This document shows, piece by piece, positions 18,346 to 26,263 of a stretch of 64,000 nucleotides of DNA. The DNA lies in the NCBI GenBank assembly GCA_012517315.1, contig JAAYVE010000056.1, positions 1 to 64,000 on the forward strand, written 5' to 3'. Source of the DNA: Deltaproteobacteria bacterium (lineage in GTDB: Bacteria > Desulfobacterota > Syntrophobacteria > Syntrophobacterales > Syntrophobacteraceae). The translations under genes were made by a program, and so were the position numbers. Numbering within the stretch: position 1 is the first letter of the stretch; the number at the start of each line of letters is the position of its first letter. Below the pieces are notes generated by a model. The model was not told the DNA's origin. It searched no databases and worked only from the letters and a program-made list of their open reading frames with translations.

Positions 18346-18516
18346 GGGAGGCCCCTCCAAAGATCTCGGTCGAAATCGAACCCATCAAAACAGAAAGTCC
18401 ACTCCATGCCCAAGGCGTGAAGCGGACCCCTTTGGATTCCGGTTGCAAACCGCTCCAGCAAATGAGAATCGGGAAAGGACCCCGCCCTGAGGGGGCGGTT
18501 CCATCCTTCATCCGCT

Positions 18517-20070
18517 CTATTGCGGGATGTTCCCGTGCTTTTTGGGAGGTAGGGCTTCCCGCTTGGTCGCGAGCAGTTCAAAGGCCTCGATCAGGCGCAC
18601 ACGGGTTTCCGACGGCACGATGACTCCGTCGATGTATCCCCGGGACGCCGCGATATACGGGTTGTAGAGCATCTGGTTGTAATGGTCGATCACTTCCTTG
18701 CGCTTGGCCACCGGGTCTGCAGCCTCCGCGATCTCCTTGCGGAAAATGACGTTGGCGGCGCCTTCGGCGCCCATCACTGCGATTTCAGCCGTTGGCCAGG
18801 CCAGGGAGATGTCCGCCCCAAGATCCTTGGAACACATGGCCAGGTAGGAACCGCCGAAGTCCTTGCGCGGCATGAGGGTCACCTTGGGGACGGTGGCTTC
18901 CGAGTAGCACCACAGAAGCTTGGCACCGTGGCGAATGATGCCGCCCCATTCCTGCTGAGTTCCGGGCAGGTAGCCGGGAACGTCGGCGATGGTGAGAAGG
19001 GGAATGTTGAAGGCATCGCAGCAGCGGATGAAACGGGTGGCCTTGTCGGAGGAGTCGCAGTCGAGACATCCAGCCATCACTTTGGGCTGGTTGGCGATGA
19101 TGCCGATGCTCCTTCCGTTGAGCCGGGCATGCCCCACCACGATGTTCCGTGCATAATGCTCATGGATTTCAAAGAATTCCCCGTTGTCCACGATGTGGCG
19201 GATGAGATCCTTCATGTCGTAAGCGCCCATGGGGTTATCGGGGATGATGGTGTCCAGTTCGGGACAGATGCGGTTGGGGTCGTCCCCAGTGTCCACGTAG
19301 GGCGGCTCCTCGTGATTGTTGTCGGGGTAATAGCTCAAGAGGATCTTGATCTTCTCGATGGATTCCATGTCCGAATCGCAGGCGAAGTGGCAAACACCGC
19401 TCTTGGTGGCATGAGCCATGGCACCGCCGAGATCCTCCTGGGTCACGATTTCACCCAGCACCGCCTTGATGACGTCCGGACCGGTGATGAACATGTAACT
19501 GGACAGCTTGGTCATGAACACATAGTCGGTCATGGCAGGCGAGTAAACGGCCCCCCCGGCGCAAGGGCCCATGATGGCCGAAATCTGGGGAATGACACCC
19601 GAGGCGATGGAATTCCTGTAGAAGATCTGGCCGTAGCCGGAGAGCGCATCCACACCCTCCTGGATGCGGGCGCCGCCCGAATCGTTGAAGCCCACGAAAG
19701 GCTTCCCCAGCTTCAAGGCCATGTCCATGACCTTACAGATCTTCTTGGCGTGCATTTCACCCAGGCTTCCCGCCCGTGCTGTGAAATCTTGTGCAAATGC
19801 AAACACCTGGCGGCCGTTGACCATACCGAAACCCGTCACAACGCCGTCTGCGGGAATGTCCACCTTGTCGATTCCGAAAAGAGTTCCCCTGTGTTTGACG
19901 AACATATCCAGCTCGCGGAAGGTCCCCGGATCGAAAAAAGCATCCAGACGTGCTCGGGCAGTCATCTTGCCACGCTCCAGCTGAGCGGCAACAGCCTTGG
20001 GCCCACCCATCTCCTTGATTTTCGCTTCGCGCTCGCGCAGTTCCTTGATTTTGTCAGCTACCCTTCCCAT
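18517..20070 (-). CDS. Acyl-CoA carboxyltransferase (propionyl-CoA carboxylase beta / methylmalonyl-CoA decarboxylase alpha type)
   Basis: 517 residues of the crotonase-fold carboxyltransferase family. Oxyanion-hole segments are seen as NDSGGARIQEGVDAL and GPCAGGAVYSPAMTD in the N half, and ADVPGYLPGTQQEWGGIIRHGAKLL with GGSYLAMCSKDLGAD in the C half. It moves the carboxyl group between biotin and propionyl/methylmalonyl-CoA. In an anaerobe this fits the methylmalonyl-CoA route of propionate metabolism (inference). GGAGGAG precedes the ATG at 20070. No biotin carboxylase, biotin carrier or decarboxylase membrane subunit is adjacent, so the partners are encoded elsewhere. Confidence 0.93.
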   Translation of the reverse strand: MGRVADKIKELREREAKIKEMGGPKAVAAQLERGKMTARARLDAFFDPGTFRELDMFVKHRGTLFGIDKVDIPADGVVTGFGMVNGRQVFAFAQDFTARAGSLGEMHAKKICKVMDMALKLGKPFVGFNDSGGARIQEGVDALSGYGQIFYRNSIASGVIPQISAIMGPCAGGAVYSPAMTDYVFMTKLSSYMFITGPDVIKAVLGEIVTQEDLGGAMAHATKSGVCHFACDSDMESIEKIKILLSYYPDNNHEEPPYVDTGDDPNRICPELDTIIPDNPMGAYDMKDLIRHIVDNGEFFEIHEHYARNIVVGHARLNGRSIGIIANQPKVMAGCLDCDSSDKATRFIRCCDAFNIPLLTIADVPGYLPGTQQEWGGIIRHGAKLLWCYSEATVPKVTLMPRKDFGGSYLAMCSKDLGADISLAWPTAEIAVMGAEGAANVIFRKEIAEAADPVAKRKEVIDHYNQMLYNPYIAASRGYIDGVIVPSETRVRLIEAFELLATKREALPPKKHGNIPQ

Positions 20071-20422
20071 CTCCGCTTCTCCTCCGTTTGAAGACAGTGA
20101 TCCTTCCCTAGTCTGCTTCCACTGAGCCATAGTCTTGCCATTCTATCGGTTCACAGGGGCTTGTCAAGCGCTTTCCCCAGGATCTGTGAATAATTGCACA
20201 GTTTTCAACCCCTGGAGACACAGAAAACTCTCTCGCAGACGATCCCCACTGGGCGGCCCTTCCGGCAAGGGCCGGACGGCCGTTGCCCCCATGGGATTCC
20301 ATTCTTCCCGGCTCTCTCTGCCTGCTGCATGGAGACACGGTCGCCCTGTTCGGGGCACATCCAGTGAAGCCATCAACACTGCCCCTTTTGTGCCCTGGCT
20401 GGGGCGATGGAGCGTCACGAGG
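20071..20422. other. Intergenic region between holC and the carboxyltransferase
   Basis: 352 bases. It contains the strong minus-strand promoter of the carboxyltransferase (listed separately) and a perfect eight-pair hairpin, 20254-20261 with 20267-20274, without a T tail, which might mark the 3' end of the dnaE-holC transcript. Nothing else is recognisable. Confidence 0.5.
20140..20167 (-). promoter_or_regulatory. Sigma-70-type promoter of the carboxyltransferase gene
   Basis: On the minus strand TTGACA (20167-20162) and TAGAAT (20145-20140) are separated by 16 bases. The -35 is a perfect consensus match and the -10 matches five of six. The start site would be near 20133, leaving a leader of about 63 bases. 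It is one of the best housekeeping-type promoters in the window. Confidence 0.65.
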
Positions 20423-20887
20423 TCAGGGTTTCAGTGTCGGTATGGAAAATGTGGAGGCGTGTGGCACATGGGTGAGAGCAAACCCCGCTTCCTTAGCTCT
20501 CTGCCAGACAAGGCGGCTCTCCTGTCTTTGCCGGGAATCGTCCATCACGATGAAGTGAACGGACCAGCGGAAGTGTTTCATGAAATCGAGTTCCACCGGG
20601 CAGTCGGCGATCAGGACTTCACAGCCTTTGACAAGCGTCTCCCCGATGGTGATCCAGACTTCATTGGGAAGAGCGTCCCCATTGGATCCGCCCTGGATCC
20701 CATGGGGAATGAAACTTTCCTGGGAAAAGGTCCAGAGCATGGCATCGAGTTGCTGGGCCGCGACGGTCGACTCGACCACCACCTGGATCCGCCGCTTTTG
20801 GGCATAAAACCCCTCAACCCAGCGGCACAGGAGGATCCTCTGCTCCGCCGCCGGCGTTTCCACAAAGAATATGAGGGGTCCCGCCAT
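20423..20887 (-). CDS. holC: DNA polymerase III chi subunit
   Basis: 154 residues with the HolC pattern. It opens with GPLIFFVE and continues with a KRRIQVVVES strand. The diagnostic LDAMLWTFSQESFIPHG segment follows, then VWITIGE and a C-terminal VHFIVMDD strand. The chi subunit bridges the clamp loader (via psi) to single-stranded DNA-binding protein. It lies downstream of dnaE and a Mth938-like gene on the same strand with gaps of 20 and 40 bases, so all three are probably one operon. In many proteobacteria holC pairs with an aminopeptidase gene instead. The C-terminal stretch (residues ~130-154) is weakly conserved. Confidence 0.88.
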   Translation of the reverse strand: MAGPLIFFVETPAAEQRILLCRWVEGFYAQKRRIQVVVESTVAAQQLDAMLWTFSQESFIPHGIQGGSNGDALPNEVWITIGETLVKGCEVLIADCPVELDFMKHFRWSVHFIVMDDSRQRQESRLVWQRAKEAGFALTHVPHASTFSIPTLKP

Positions 20888-20907
20888 GGTTGCAGTTTCG
20901 CCTCGAT

Positions 20908-21249
20908 TCAGCAGGTGAGGTGAAATGCACCGGCCACCTTCTTCCCTTCACGGAGGAGCCGGTTGAATGTCTCCACGGCTCGGGGCGTCGGTTCTTCCAG
21001 GAGTGCGATTCCCGCCTCTGCCAGGAAGGCTCGCAGCCGGGGGTCGACCTGCATGCGGCCCGGGTCGCCCTTGCCGATCACCACAACATCGGGGCCAAAC
21101 CGCACAATGTCGTCCAGATCCTCCAGGTGCACCCAGTGCCCTTCCCTACGCCACCAACCAGCCAGGACCTCCCCGCCCAGAATCTTCAGGTCCGAGGAAT
21201 AGCTGCGTCCCAGTATCTTCATGGTTCCAAAACGGAAGCCTTCGATCAT
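20908..21249 (-). CDS. Mth938-like domain protein
   Basis: 113 residues. The N-terminal segment IEGFRFGTMKILGRSY and the following GWWRREGHWVHLEDL and VVVIGKGDPGRM match the small Mth938/NDUFAF3-type alpha-beta domain. Bacterial members have no firm biochemical role; the human relative is a complex I assembly factor. The start at 21249 has GGAGGG on the minus strand. A longer reading to 21399 overlaps dnaE and lacks support. It lies between dnaE and holC, an unusual place that may only reflect cotranscription. Confidence 0.82.
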   Translation of the reverse strand: MIEGFRFGTMKILGRSYSSDLKILGGEVLAGWWRREGHWVHLEDLDDIVRFGPDVVVIGKGDPGRMQVDPRLRAFLAEAGIALLEEPTPRAVETFNRLLREGKKVAGAFHLTC

Positions 21250-21289
21250 CGCACGCCCTCCCTCCGCCCGGTCTTCACACATCGGCACA

Positions 21290-24200
21290 TCAGTTTGGAC
21301 GGTGGGAAACCGGATTCCGCCCTCCGTTGCCACATTCGGGAAAGGGGCGGTAAACGGCTTCCGCACAGCCGTTTCCGAAATGGGCCTGTATGTCTTCAAA
21401 GAAAGACCTGGAAGGACTCACGAGGAGTTTCTTACTCAACTCCATGACCGCCTCCCCCTTTCCCGGCACATTCAGGTGCAAGACTGCTCTGCACGCCCCG
21501 GGATGGCTCATGAGAACATGGCGCAACCGGGCGAGGCGGTCACGGTCCAGCCTCTCCACATCAAGGAGGATGCGGATGCAGTCCACCGTCTGCAGTTTGG
21601 CCTCTTCGAGGGTCAGGATGCGGGTCGCCAGGACCTTGCTGCTCTTTTCGTCATGCTGCACTTTTCCCATGACCACCAAGGGCTCATCCTGCTCAAAAAG
21701 GGGTCTTGCCGGCAGAAACGAGTCGGAGAAGGAGACCACCTCGACAATCCCTTCCTTGTCCTCAAGGGAAAGGAACCCCATCCGGTCTCCCTTCTTGGTG
21801 GTCAACTCCTTGATGATGCTGATCATGCCGCACAGCACGACCTCGGTTCCCTCCCTTCTTTCGCTGACGGACTGGGTATCCGCAGTGCACAGGGATGCCA
21901 GTTGATCTGCGTAGAAGTCTAACGGGTGCCCGGAAATGTAAAACCCGAGGGATTCCTTTTCAAACTGGAGGGTTGTACGGCTGTCCCAGGGGGGCACGTC
22001 GGGAAGCGCGGGCACGGGCGTCTTCTTCCTTGACCGGAGCATTTCGAACATGTTCACCTGACCGCTCTGGCGGTCCCTCTGGACGGCCTGGGCCTTTTCC
22101 AGGGCATCGTCCAGGGCTGCCATGACCTCGGCTCGCACGGGGTGAACGGAATCGAATGCGCCGCACTTGATGAGATGTTCCACAACACGGCGGTTCACTT
22201 TTTGGGTGTCTACCCGCCGACAGAAATCGTACACGGAGAGAAAAGGCCCTTTCTGCTCCCGGCTCTGGAGAATGGCGTCCACAGCGCTTTCTCCCACGTT
22301 TTTCACAGCCCCCAGCCCAAAGCGGATTCGCCCTTCCACCACAGAAAAGTCTTTGTTGCTGGCGTTCACATCGGGTGGAAGAATGACGATGTTCTTCTCG
22401 CGGCACTCATTGATGAGCTTGACCACCTGGTCGGTACTGCTGAGAAGGCTGTTGAGGAGGGCGGCCATGAACTCCACCGGGTAGTGGGCCTTGAGGTAGG
22501 CTGTCTGGTAAGCGATGAGGGCGTAGGCGGCGCTGTGGGATTTGTTGAAACCGTAACCCGCGAATTTCTCCATGAGGTCGAAAATATGGTTCGCCTTGGA
22601 AATGTCGATGCCATTCTCCCTTGCACCCGTGAGAAAACGGTCCCTTTGCTTTTTCATTTCCTCGGGCAGTTTCTTTCCCATCGCGCGCCGGAGGAGGTCC
22701 GCCTCCCCCAGGGTATAACTGGCCAGGCGACTGGCAATTTCCATCACCTGTTCCTGATAGAGGATCACCCCGTAGGTTTGCTCCAGGATGGGACGCAGGG
22801 CTTCCAGATCATAAGTGACCTCCTTGCGGCCGTGTTTGCCGTCGATGAAGTGCTCCACCATCCCGCTCTCCAGGGGGCCGGGTCTGTAGAGCGCCACCAG
22901 CGCCACGATGTCGGAGAAGTTCTCCGGACGGAGCCTCACGAGGATATCCCGCATCCCGGAACTCTCCAACTGAAAGACGCCCGTGGTGTCTGCACGGCTG
23001 AGGAGAGCATAAGTATCCCCGTCATCCAGGGGCAGTTCATCCATCTTCAGGTCCACCTGGTGGTTCTTTCGAACCAGTTCCACGGCGTTGTGGATGACGG
23101 TGAGATTGCGCAGGCCCAAGAAATCGAACTTGATCAGCCCCGCCTTTTCCACGTACTTCATGGAGTACTGGGTCATGATTTCGTCGGCCTGCCCCTTGTA
23201 GAGAGGCATGTACTCGACAATGGGCCGATCGGACATGACAACGCCTGCGGCGTGGGTGGAAACGTGCCTGGTCAATCCCTCCAGGGCAAAAGCCACCTCG
23301 AAGAGTTCCCTCAACTGGGGATCGTCCCTCTGCAACTCACCCAGCCTCGGTTCCATCTGGAAGGCCTCCTTGAGGGTGATCTTGGGTGAAGGAGGAATCA
23401 ATTTGGCAATGCGGTCCACTTCGTTGTAAGGCATGGCCAGGGCACGCCCCACATCGCGGATGACCGCGCGGGCCTGCATGGTTCCGAAGGTGGCAATCTG
23501 AGCCACCCGGTCCTTGCCGTATTTTTGGGTTACGTACTGGAGCACATCCTCCCGACCGTGCACGCAGAAATCCACGTCGATATCCGGCATGCTGATGCGC
23601 TCCACGTTCAGGAAACGTTCGAAAATGAGGCCGTGTTCGATGGGGTCCAGGTCCGTGATGTTCATGACGTAAGCAACCAGGCTTCCCGCAGCCGATCCCC
23701 GCCCCGGCCCCACGGGGATTCCTCGTCCCTTGGCGTAGTTGATGAAATCCGCCACAATCAAAAAATAGGCGGCAAATCCCATCTTGCGGATCACATCCAG
23801 TTCATAGCGAAGCCGCTTCTCATATTCTTCCGCATCCTTGGAGGAAAAATCAGGACGCTTCCTGCGGATCCGCTTCAGTCTCTCCTCAAAACCTTTCAAC
23901 ACCGTCTTCTCAAAGCGCTCCTCCAGCGTCTCGCCGGCATCCAGGGGAAAGACGGGAAAGTGGTACTGGTCCAGGTCGATCAGCAGGTTGCAGCGTTCCG
24001 CGATGGCGACCGTGTTCTCCAAGGCCTCCGGCACGTTGGCGAACTCCCTTGCCATCTCATCGGGGGACTTGAAATACAGCTGGTCCGTCTGGAACTTCAT
24101 GCGCTTCTCATCCAGGATGGTCTTGCCCGTCTGGATGCATAACAGGATCTCGTGGGCTCGGGAGTCGCTGCGCCTCAGATAGTGACAGTCGTTGGTGGCC

Positions 24201-24826
24201 ACGAGGGGAATGCCCAGATCCCGAGCCATGGCGATGAGCGCGTCGTTGACCACCGTTTGCTCAGGGATCCCGTTGGCCTGGAGCTCCAGGAAGAAATCCC
24301 CCTCGCCGAAAATCTCCACGTATTCCTGGGCCAGCCGCCTGGCAGCCGTTTCCTGGTTTCGGAGAACGGCGGAGGCGATTTCTCCTTTCATGCAACCGGA
24401 AAGGGCGATGAGTCCCCCGGCGTTCTCCCTGAGAATCTCCTTGTCGATTCTCGGCTTGTAGTAGAAACCCTCGAGGTGGGCAGCGGAAAGGAGTTTCAGA
24501 AGATTCCTGTACCCCGTTTCATCCTTGGCCAGGAGCACCAGGTGGTAGTTGCGGTCCTCCTCCTGGCCCTGACCGTTTTCCCCTTTGCTCTGCCGGTCGA
24601 ATCGACTGCGGGGGGCCAGGTAGACCTCGCTCCCCAAAATGGGCTTAAGACCCGCTTTTTTGGCCGTGATATAGAATTCGAGGGCACCGAACATGTTACC
24701 GTGGTCCGTGATGGTCACGGCGGGCATGCCGTAGCTTCTGGCGGTTTCCATGAGATCCTTCAACCGGATGGCTCCGTCCAGGAGGCTATACTGAGTGTGA
24801 ACGTGCAAGTGCACGAATGGGATCAT
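21290..24826 (-). CDS. dnaE: DNA polymerase III alpha subunit
   Basis: 1178 residues, full length for DnaE. The PHP domain starts with HLHVHTQYSLLDGA and TITDHGNM. The polymerase core has GPGRGSAAGSLVAYVM, the catalytic acidic pair in PDIDVDFCV and STHAAGVVMS. Fingers and helix-hairpin-helix parts include GYGFNKSHSAAYALIAYQTAYLK. The OB-fold and C-terminal tau-binding region follow (GMISIIKELTTKKGDRMGF). It is the replicative polymerase. GGAG precedes the ATG at 24826. It leads the dnaE - Mth938-like - holC cluster, so two parts of the holoenzyme are coexpressed. Confidence 0.97.
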   Translation of the reverse strand: MIPFVHLHVHTQYSLLDGAIRLKDLMETARSYGMPAVTITDHGNMFGALEFYITAKKAGLKPILGSEVYLAPRSRFDRQSKGENGQGQEEDRNYHLVLLAKDETGYRNLLKLLSAAHLEGFYYKPRIDKEILRENAGGLIALSGCMKGEIASAVLRNQETAARRLAQEYVEIFGEGDFFLELQANGIPEQTVVNDALIAMARDLGIPLVATNDCHYLRRSDSRAHEILLCIQTGKTILDEKRMKFQTDQLYFKSPDEMAREFANVPEALENTVAIAERCNLLIDLDQYHFPVFPLDAGETLEERFEKTVLKGFEERLKRIRRKRPDFSSKDAEEYEKRLRYELDVIRKMGFAAYFLIVADFINYAKGRGIPVGPGRGSAAGSLVAYVMNITDLDPIEHGLIFERFLNVERISMPDIDVDFCVHGREDVLQYVTQKYGKDRVAQIATFGTMQARAVIRDVGRALAMPYNEVDRIAKLIPPSPKITLKEAFQMEPRLGELQRDDPQLRELFEVAFALEGLTRHVSTHAAGVVMSDRPIVEYMPLYKGQADEIMTQYSMKYVEKAGLIKFDFLGLRNLTVIHNAVELVRKNHQVDLKMDELPLDDGDTYALLSRADTTGVFQLESSGMRDILVRLRPENFSDIVALVALYRPGPLESGMVEHFIDGKHGRKEVTYDLEALRPILEQTYGVILYQEQVMEIASRLASYTLGEADLLRRAMGKKLPEEMKKQRDRFLTGARENGIDISKANHIFDLMEKFAGYGFNKSHSAAYALIAYQTAYLKAHYPVEFMAALLNSLLSSTDQVVKLINECREKNIVILPPDVNASNKDFSVVEGRIRFGLGAVKNVGESAVDAILQSREQKGPFLSVYDFCRRVDTQKVNRRVVEHLIKCGAFDSVHPVRAEVMAALDDALEKAQAVQRDRQSGQVNMFEMLRSRKKTPVPALPDVPPWDSRTTLQFEKESLGFYISGHPLDFYADQLASLCTADTQSVSERREGTEVVLCGMISIIKELTTKKGDRMGFLSLEDKEGIVEVVSFSDSFLPARPLFEQDEPLVVMGKVQHDEKSSKVLATRILTLEEAKLQTVDCIRILLDVERLDRDRLARLRHVLMSHPGACRAVLHLNVPGKGEAVMELSKKLLVSPSRSFFEDIQAHFGNGCAEAVYRPFPECGNGGRNPVSHRPN

Positions 24827-25024
24827 GGGGATGGCTCCGTAAGATATTCCGGCTCGGAAGACGAGGAACGTCCGCGCCCCGGGATCGCACCCCTGTGATG
24901 CGGATGCGGAGTCCAGGGCCGTGCAACCTGCCTGCCCTCCTCCAAGTGAGACTGCAACCGCTCAGCCTCAAGCACTGGCGGCGACCGAGGGGACTCCTGC
25001 AGGAGGTTCCCCCGCTCCCCGCTT

Positions 25025-25053
25025 ATTGTGTTTCAAGTCTCAAACCACTTCAA
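25025..25053 (-). promoter_or_regulatory. Possible dnaE promoter
   Basis: On the minus strand TTGAAG (25053-25048) and CACAAT (25030-25025) are 17 bases apart, matching four of six positions each. The leader to dnaE would be about 190 bases. Weak by itself, but it sits in the only AT-richer part of the gap. Confidence 0.3.
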
Positions 25054-25228
25054 GTTTATAACCTCCCCCATGGATGACACCCTGCAGGTCTCCCGGGAAT
25101 CTTGCTCACTTCCCCTTTTCGGTGAAATTTCCAGTTATTCGGTCCCTTTTACGCCTTGTGAATTGGAAACCGGTTATTCCCCCGGGAGGGGGGCATGGAG
25201 AACCTGCAATCGATGCAGCGATTTACAC

Positions 25229-25257
25229 TTGACCTACGGGGGGGCATCGTTTACTTT
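25229..25257 (+). promoter_or_regulatory. Putative promoter of tRNA-Gly
   Basis: TTGACC at 25229-25234 and a -10 candidate TACTTT at 25252-25257 are 17 bases apart; TTTACT at 25250-25255 is a shorter-spaced alternative. The tRNA begins 22 bases later. Confidence 0.45.
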
Positions 25258-25278
25258 TGCACCGAAAAAGCGTTTTTT

Positions 25279-25354
25279 GCGGGTGTAGCTCAGTTGGTAG
25301 AGCACAAGCTTCCCAAGCTTGGGGTCGCGGGTTCGAATCCCGTCGCCCGCTCCA
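25279..25354 (+). tRNA. tRNA-Gly (anticodon CCC)
   Basis: A 76-base cloverleaf with all arms. The seven-pair acceptor stem joins 25279-25285 to the bases before the discriminator T. The D arm has GCTC...GAGC. The anticodon stem CAAGC/GCTTG encloses the loop TTCCCAA, giving anticodon CCC, which reads GGG. The T arm has GTTCGAATC. The 3' CCA is encoded at 25352-25354. It is a lone tRNA gene upstream of the rimP-nusA-infB operon. Confidence 0.95.
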
Positions 25355-25467
25355 CATGGAAGGCACAAGTCTTCCATGGAAATCGCCTTCCCTTATTGAG
25401 GTGGCGGCGGGTCTTGCCAAGGGCGGGCCTTGGGCTGACTTCGATTAGTGGATGACATGGGTCTTTC

Positions 25468-25500
25468 GCTCCCCGGGAAATGCGGGGAGCTCTCTGTTTC
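25468..25500 (+). terminator. Possible weak terminator after tRNA-Gly
   Basis: GCTCCCC (25468-25474) pairs with GGGGAGC (25484-25490), followed by TCTCTGTTTC. The stem is strong but the T tract is interrupted. Confidence 0.4.
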
Positions 25501-25532
25501 TCAGGTTAGATTGCTGTCGCATCTGCTAATAG

Positions 25533-25561
25533 AAGTGGGTAAGTCACCCACTTTTTTTTTT
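25533..25561 (+). terminator. Rho-independent terminator upstream of rimP
   Basis: AAGTGGGT (25533-25540) and ACCCACTT (25546-25553) form a perfect eight-pair stem with a five-base loop, running straight into ten T residues (25552-25561). It would end the tRNA transcript 50 bases before rimP. If the rimP operon promoter lies upstream of it, it would work as an attenuator instead. Confidence 0.85.
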
Positions 25562-25610
25562 GGGTCAAAGGCCATGAAATGCACTGACTGCAAACGGGGA
25601 AGGCGGAGCG

Positions 25611-26099
25611 GTGAAAGCGGGGGAAGGCAGGGAGGCTCAAGTCGTCGCCGAGGTTTGGAGGCTTGCTGAGCCGGTCCTTCAGGCGGAAGGCATGGAATTG
25701 GTGGAGGTGGAATACAGGCGGGAATCCCACGGATGGGTGCTTCGCCTCTTCATGGACCAACCTTCGGGCGTCAGCGTGGACGACTGCGCCCGCATGAGCG
25801 ACGTGGTGGGAGACCTCCTGGATGTGGCCGACATCATCCCCAATCCTTATCACTTGGAGATTTCGTCTCCCGGTCTCAATCGCCCTCTTCGCCGGCTGGA
25901 ACATTTTCAGGAACAAGTGGGAAAGATCATCGAAGCCAGAACACTGGAACCCATCGAAGGCCGGCGCAGGTTCACGGGAGTCCTGAGGGAAGCCGCCGGG
26001 GCGACGATCACCGTCGAATGCGATGGAAAAGGATATGAAATCCCCATCTCCCGGGTGGAACGGGCACGGCTCCGATACTTCGAATCCGGCGGCAAATGA
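25611..26099 (+). CDS. rimP: Ribosome maturation factor RimP
   Basis: 162 residues, the normal length. The N-terminal domain has GMELVEVEYRRESHGWVLRLF and SVDDCARMSDVVGDLLDV; HLEISSPGLNRPLRR is the family signature. The C-terminal SH3-like domain contains RFTGVLREAAGATITVE and ISRVERARL. RimP helps 30S subunit maturation. The GTG at 25611 follows a GGCGGA site. It opens the conserved rimP-nusA-rnpM-infB operon, though a 164-base gap separates it from nusA. Confidence 0.95.
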   Translation: MKAGEGREAQVVAEVWRLAEPVLQAEGMELVEVEYRRESHGWVLRLFMDQPSGVSVDDCARMSDVVGDLLDVADIIPNPYHLEISSPGLNRPLRRLEHFQEQVGKIIEARTLEPIEGRRRFTGVLREAAGATITVECDGKGYEIPISRVERARLRYFESGGK

Positions 26100-26263
26100 T
26101 TCGGGAGGGTGAGGACGCGAACCACCATGGCGCAATCGCCTTCCCTTCTTAGGCAAGGTGCCCGCAGAGGCGGAAAGACCTTGGAGGAGCCTGGCTTTGT
26201 GAAACACGAGGGGAAACGCTGTATCGAAAGTGATGAAGGGACTTTTCGAGGAGACGGAGGACC

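Larger units (their letters stand above)
24827..25278. other. Divergent intergenic region between dnaE and tRNA-Gly
   Basis: 452 bases without a gene. It includes a candidate dnaE promoter (minus strand) and the tRNA promoter (plus strand). An imperfect inverted repeat of CTCCCGGGAAT near 25089 and its complement near 25177 flanks an AT-richer stretch. No other structure was recognised. Confidence 0.5.

Noticed and set aside
25355-25390. CATGGAAG/CTTCCATG inverted repeat just after the tRNA
   Set aside because: Considered as the tRNA terminator or an attachment site. It has no T tract and no integrase or repeat copy is near, so the later hairpin with ten Ts is preferred as terminator.
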